Shown here: positions 5,677 to 6,542 of the stretch, piece by piece
Position numbering within the stretch: the first letter of the stretch is position 1
Layout: each line of letters begins with the position of its first letter
Origin: Spirochaetota bacterium
GTDB lineage: Bacteria; Spirochaetota; GWE2-31-10; MWDO01
Direction of reading: 5' to 3'
DNA: 6,542 nt
NCBI GenBank assembly: GCA_017998755.1
Contig: JAGOCL010000148.1
Coordinates: forward strand, 1 to 6,542
Position numbers and translations under genes: made by a program
The notes under the pieces: model-generated
Databases searched by the model: none
Told to the model about the DNA's origin: nothing
What the model saw: only the letters and a program-made list of their open reading frames with translations

Positions 5677-6542
5677 TTAGATCCTATCTAAAAAATCAAT
5701 TAGCTCTTTTCTTTCGTTAACGCCGGATTTTTTGTAGATTTTTTTTACATGACTGTTGACTGTGTTATATGAAATGTTTAATTCGTAAGCGATCTCTTTA
5801 TACGACGATCCTTTTGTCAAATAGTTAATGATTTCTTGTTCTCTGGAGGAAAAAGAATTTAACGAGATTTTATAATCTGAAAGGGTTATAAATAATCCGA
5901 TTATATCCATAAACTTATCTTTTATCGGATTAATATCGACGGTATACGTAACTTCGACCTGATTTTTTAGGTCAACTAAGTTTAAATTTATATTTTTTAG
6001 TATTATCCCCTCGTCCAAGCATGAATGAAGCTCCGAGCCGGATTCGGTAAAGATAGAAAAAATATTTTTCCCATCAAAAAAGTTATTATAAGCGTTGTTA
6101 GTATTTGATCTAATTATCAAACCTTTTTCATTCGTTATTATAAACGGAATTGTTAAATCTTCTATTATTAAATTTGAAAATTGGCTGGTTTTATAAATTT
6201 TCAAAAAATTATAACGGGTAATCGTATAATATATGACGATCGAGAAAATAATAATCAGATACTGCGTTAACGAAATAAATTCCGGCTTTATTAATGAAAT
6301 AAAAAACTGAAGGATATACCCGTAACCATATATTACGATATAAGTCCATTTCATAATACCAATGGTTTTTCTGTCTTTATTTAGCATTTTATCTTTAGAA
6401 TATTTACTTAATAGATAAATAGAAAAAATATATGAAAACGCAAAATATATAATAACCGTTTTATAAATGTAGGAAGAGGTATTAATTATAATCTGAATTT
6501 TATCGTTTTCAACTTTAAGATCTTTTGTAATAGGATTAATCC
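5677..6542 (-). CDS. Membrane-bound LuxR-type regulator, (7TM-like)-PAS-HTH, 5' truncated by window edge
   Basis: The frame stays open from the stop at 5677 to the window edge, giving 287 visible codons without their start. The first ATG (6387) is internal: no Shine-Dalgarno precedes it, and the 51 codons before it encode a further hydrophobic helix. Counting from 6540, three membrane helices lie at about 24-44, 64-84 and 91-109. The Lys-rich loop at 45-58 is probably cytoplasmic, which fits the last helices of a histidine-kinase-type 7TM domain. A PAS-like domain follows (about 123-221, 'IPFIITNEKGLIIRSN'). The LuxR/GerE helix-turn-helix (229-287) has 'SSREQEIINYLTKG', 'KEIAYELNISYNTVNSHV' and 'KSGVNERKEL', all matching family positions. 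No receiver domain is seen, so this is likely a one-component sensor-regulator acting from the inner membrane. It lies just upstream of the envelope operon on the same strand. The DNA here is clearly more AT-rich than the operon. No convincing terminator follows it. Confidence 0.9.
   Translation of the reverse strand, partial: INPITKDLKVENDKIQIIINTSSYIYKTVIIYFAFSYIFSIYLLSKYSKDKMLNKDRKTIGIMKWTYIVIYGYGYILQFFISLIKPEFISLTQYLIIIFSIVIYYTITRYNFLKIYKTSQFSNLIIEDLTIPFIITNEKGLIIRSNTNNAYNNFFDGKNIFSIFTESGSELHSCLDEGIILKNINLNLVDLKNQVEVTYTVDINPIKDKFMDIIGLFITLSDYKISLNSFSSREQEIINYLTKGSSYKEIAYELNISYNTVNSHVKKIYKKSGVNERKELIDFLDRI

Noticed and set aside
6385..6387. ATG as start of a 236-residue LuxR-type protein
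   Set aside because: No Shine-Dalgarno precedes it, and the open frame continues upstream with a membrane helix to the window edge.

Overview
All recognisable genes lie on the minus strand and are read from high to low coordinates. The DNA is AT-rich and uses the standard bacterial code: tryptophan is TGG, and stops are TAA or TAG where visible. Two lipobox signal peptides, one Sec signal peptide, a periplasmic-binding-type sensor and a 7TM-like LuxR regulator point to a diderm bacterium that relies on sensory proteins. My best guess is a spirochaete of the Treponema type, where 7TM-PAS-LuxR proteins and SBP-PAS-GAF sensors are common. This is inferred from architecture only and held with low confidence.

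Layout in the direction of transcription. (1) 6542 to 5677 is the 3' part of a membrane-bound LuxR-type regulator. Its frame is open to the window edge, so its start lies outside. (2) 5676 to 5519 is a 158-base gap holding a good sigma-70-type promoter (TTGATT, 17 bases, TAGAAT) and an 8-bp inverted repeat against the -35 box. (3) 5518 to 1757 is a tight three-gene operon: a 199-residue lipoprotein with YD-like repeats, a 635-residue Sec-secreted beta-rich protein, and a 409-residue lipoprotein with weaker YD-like motifs. The gaps are 9 and 15 bases, each gene has a strong Shine-Dalgarno sequence, and a 13-bp perfect hairpin with a T7 tract closes the unit (1720 to 1682). (4) 1626 to 1598 is a second promoter (TTGATA, 17 bases, TATAAT). 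(5) 1580 to 1 is the 5' part of a sensor with signal peptide, SBP_bac_3 domain, membrane helix, coiled coil, PAS domain and the start of a likely GAF domain. Its output domain is outside the window.

The operon is the least familiar part. It appears to deliver two lipid-anchored proteins and one larger secreted protein to the envelope. The middle protein resembles, from memory, a widespread uncharacterised secreted architecture with an N-terminal 'PGDI.V...KV.SV...T..A.EEAI' module. The regulator upstream and the sensor downstream are separate transcription units as far as can be seen, and a functional link to the operon is only suggested by adjacency. There is no gene-free stretch over 300 bases, and I saw no tRNA, rRNA, CRISPR array or insertion sequence.
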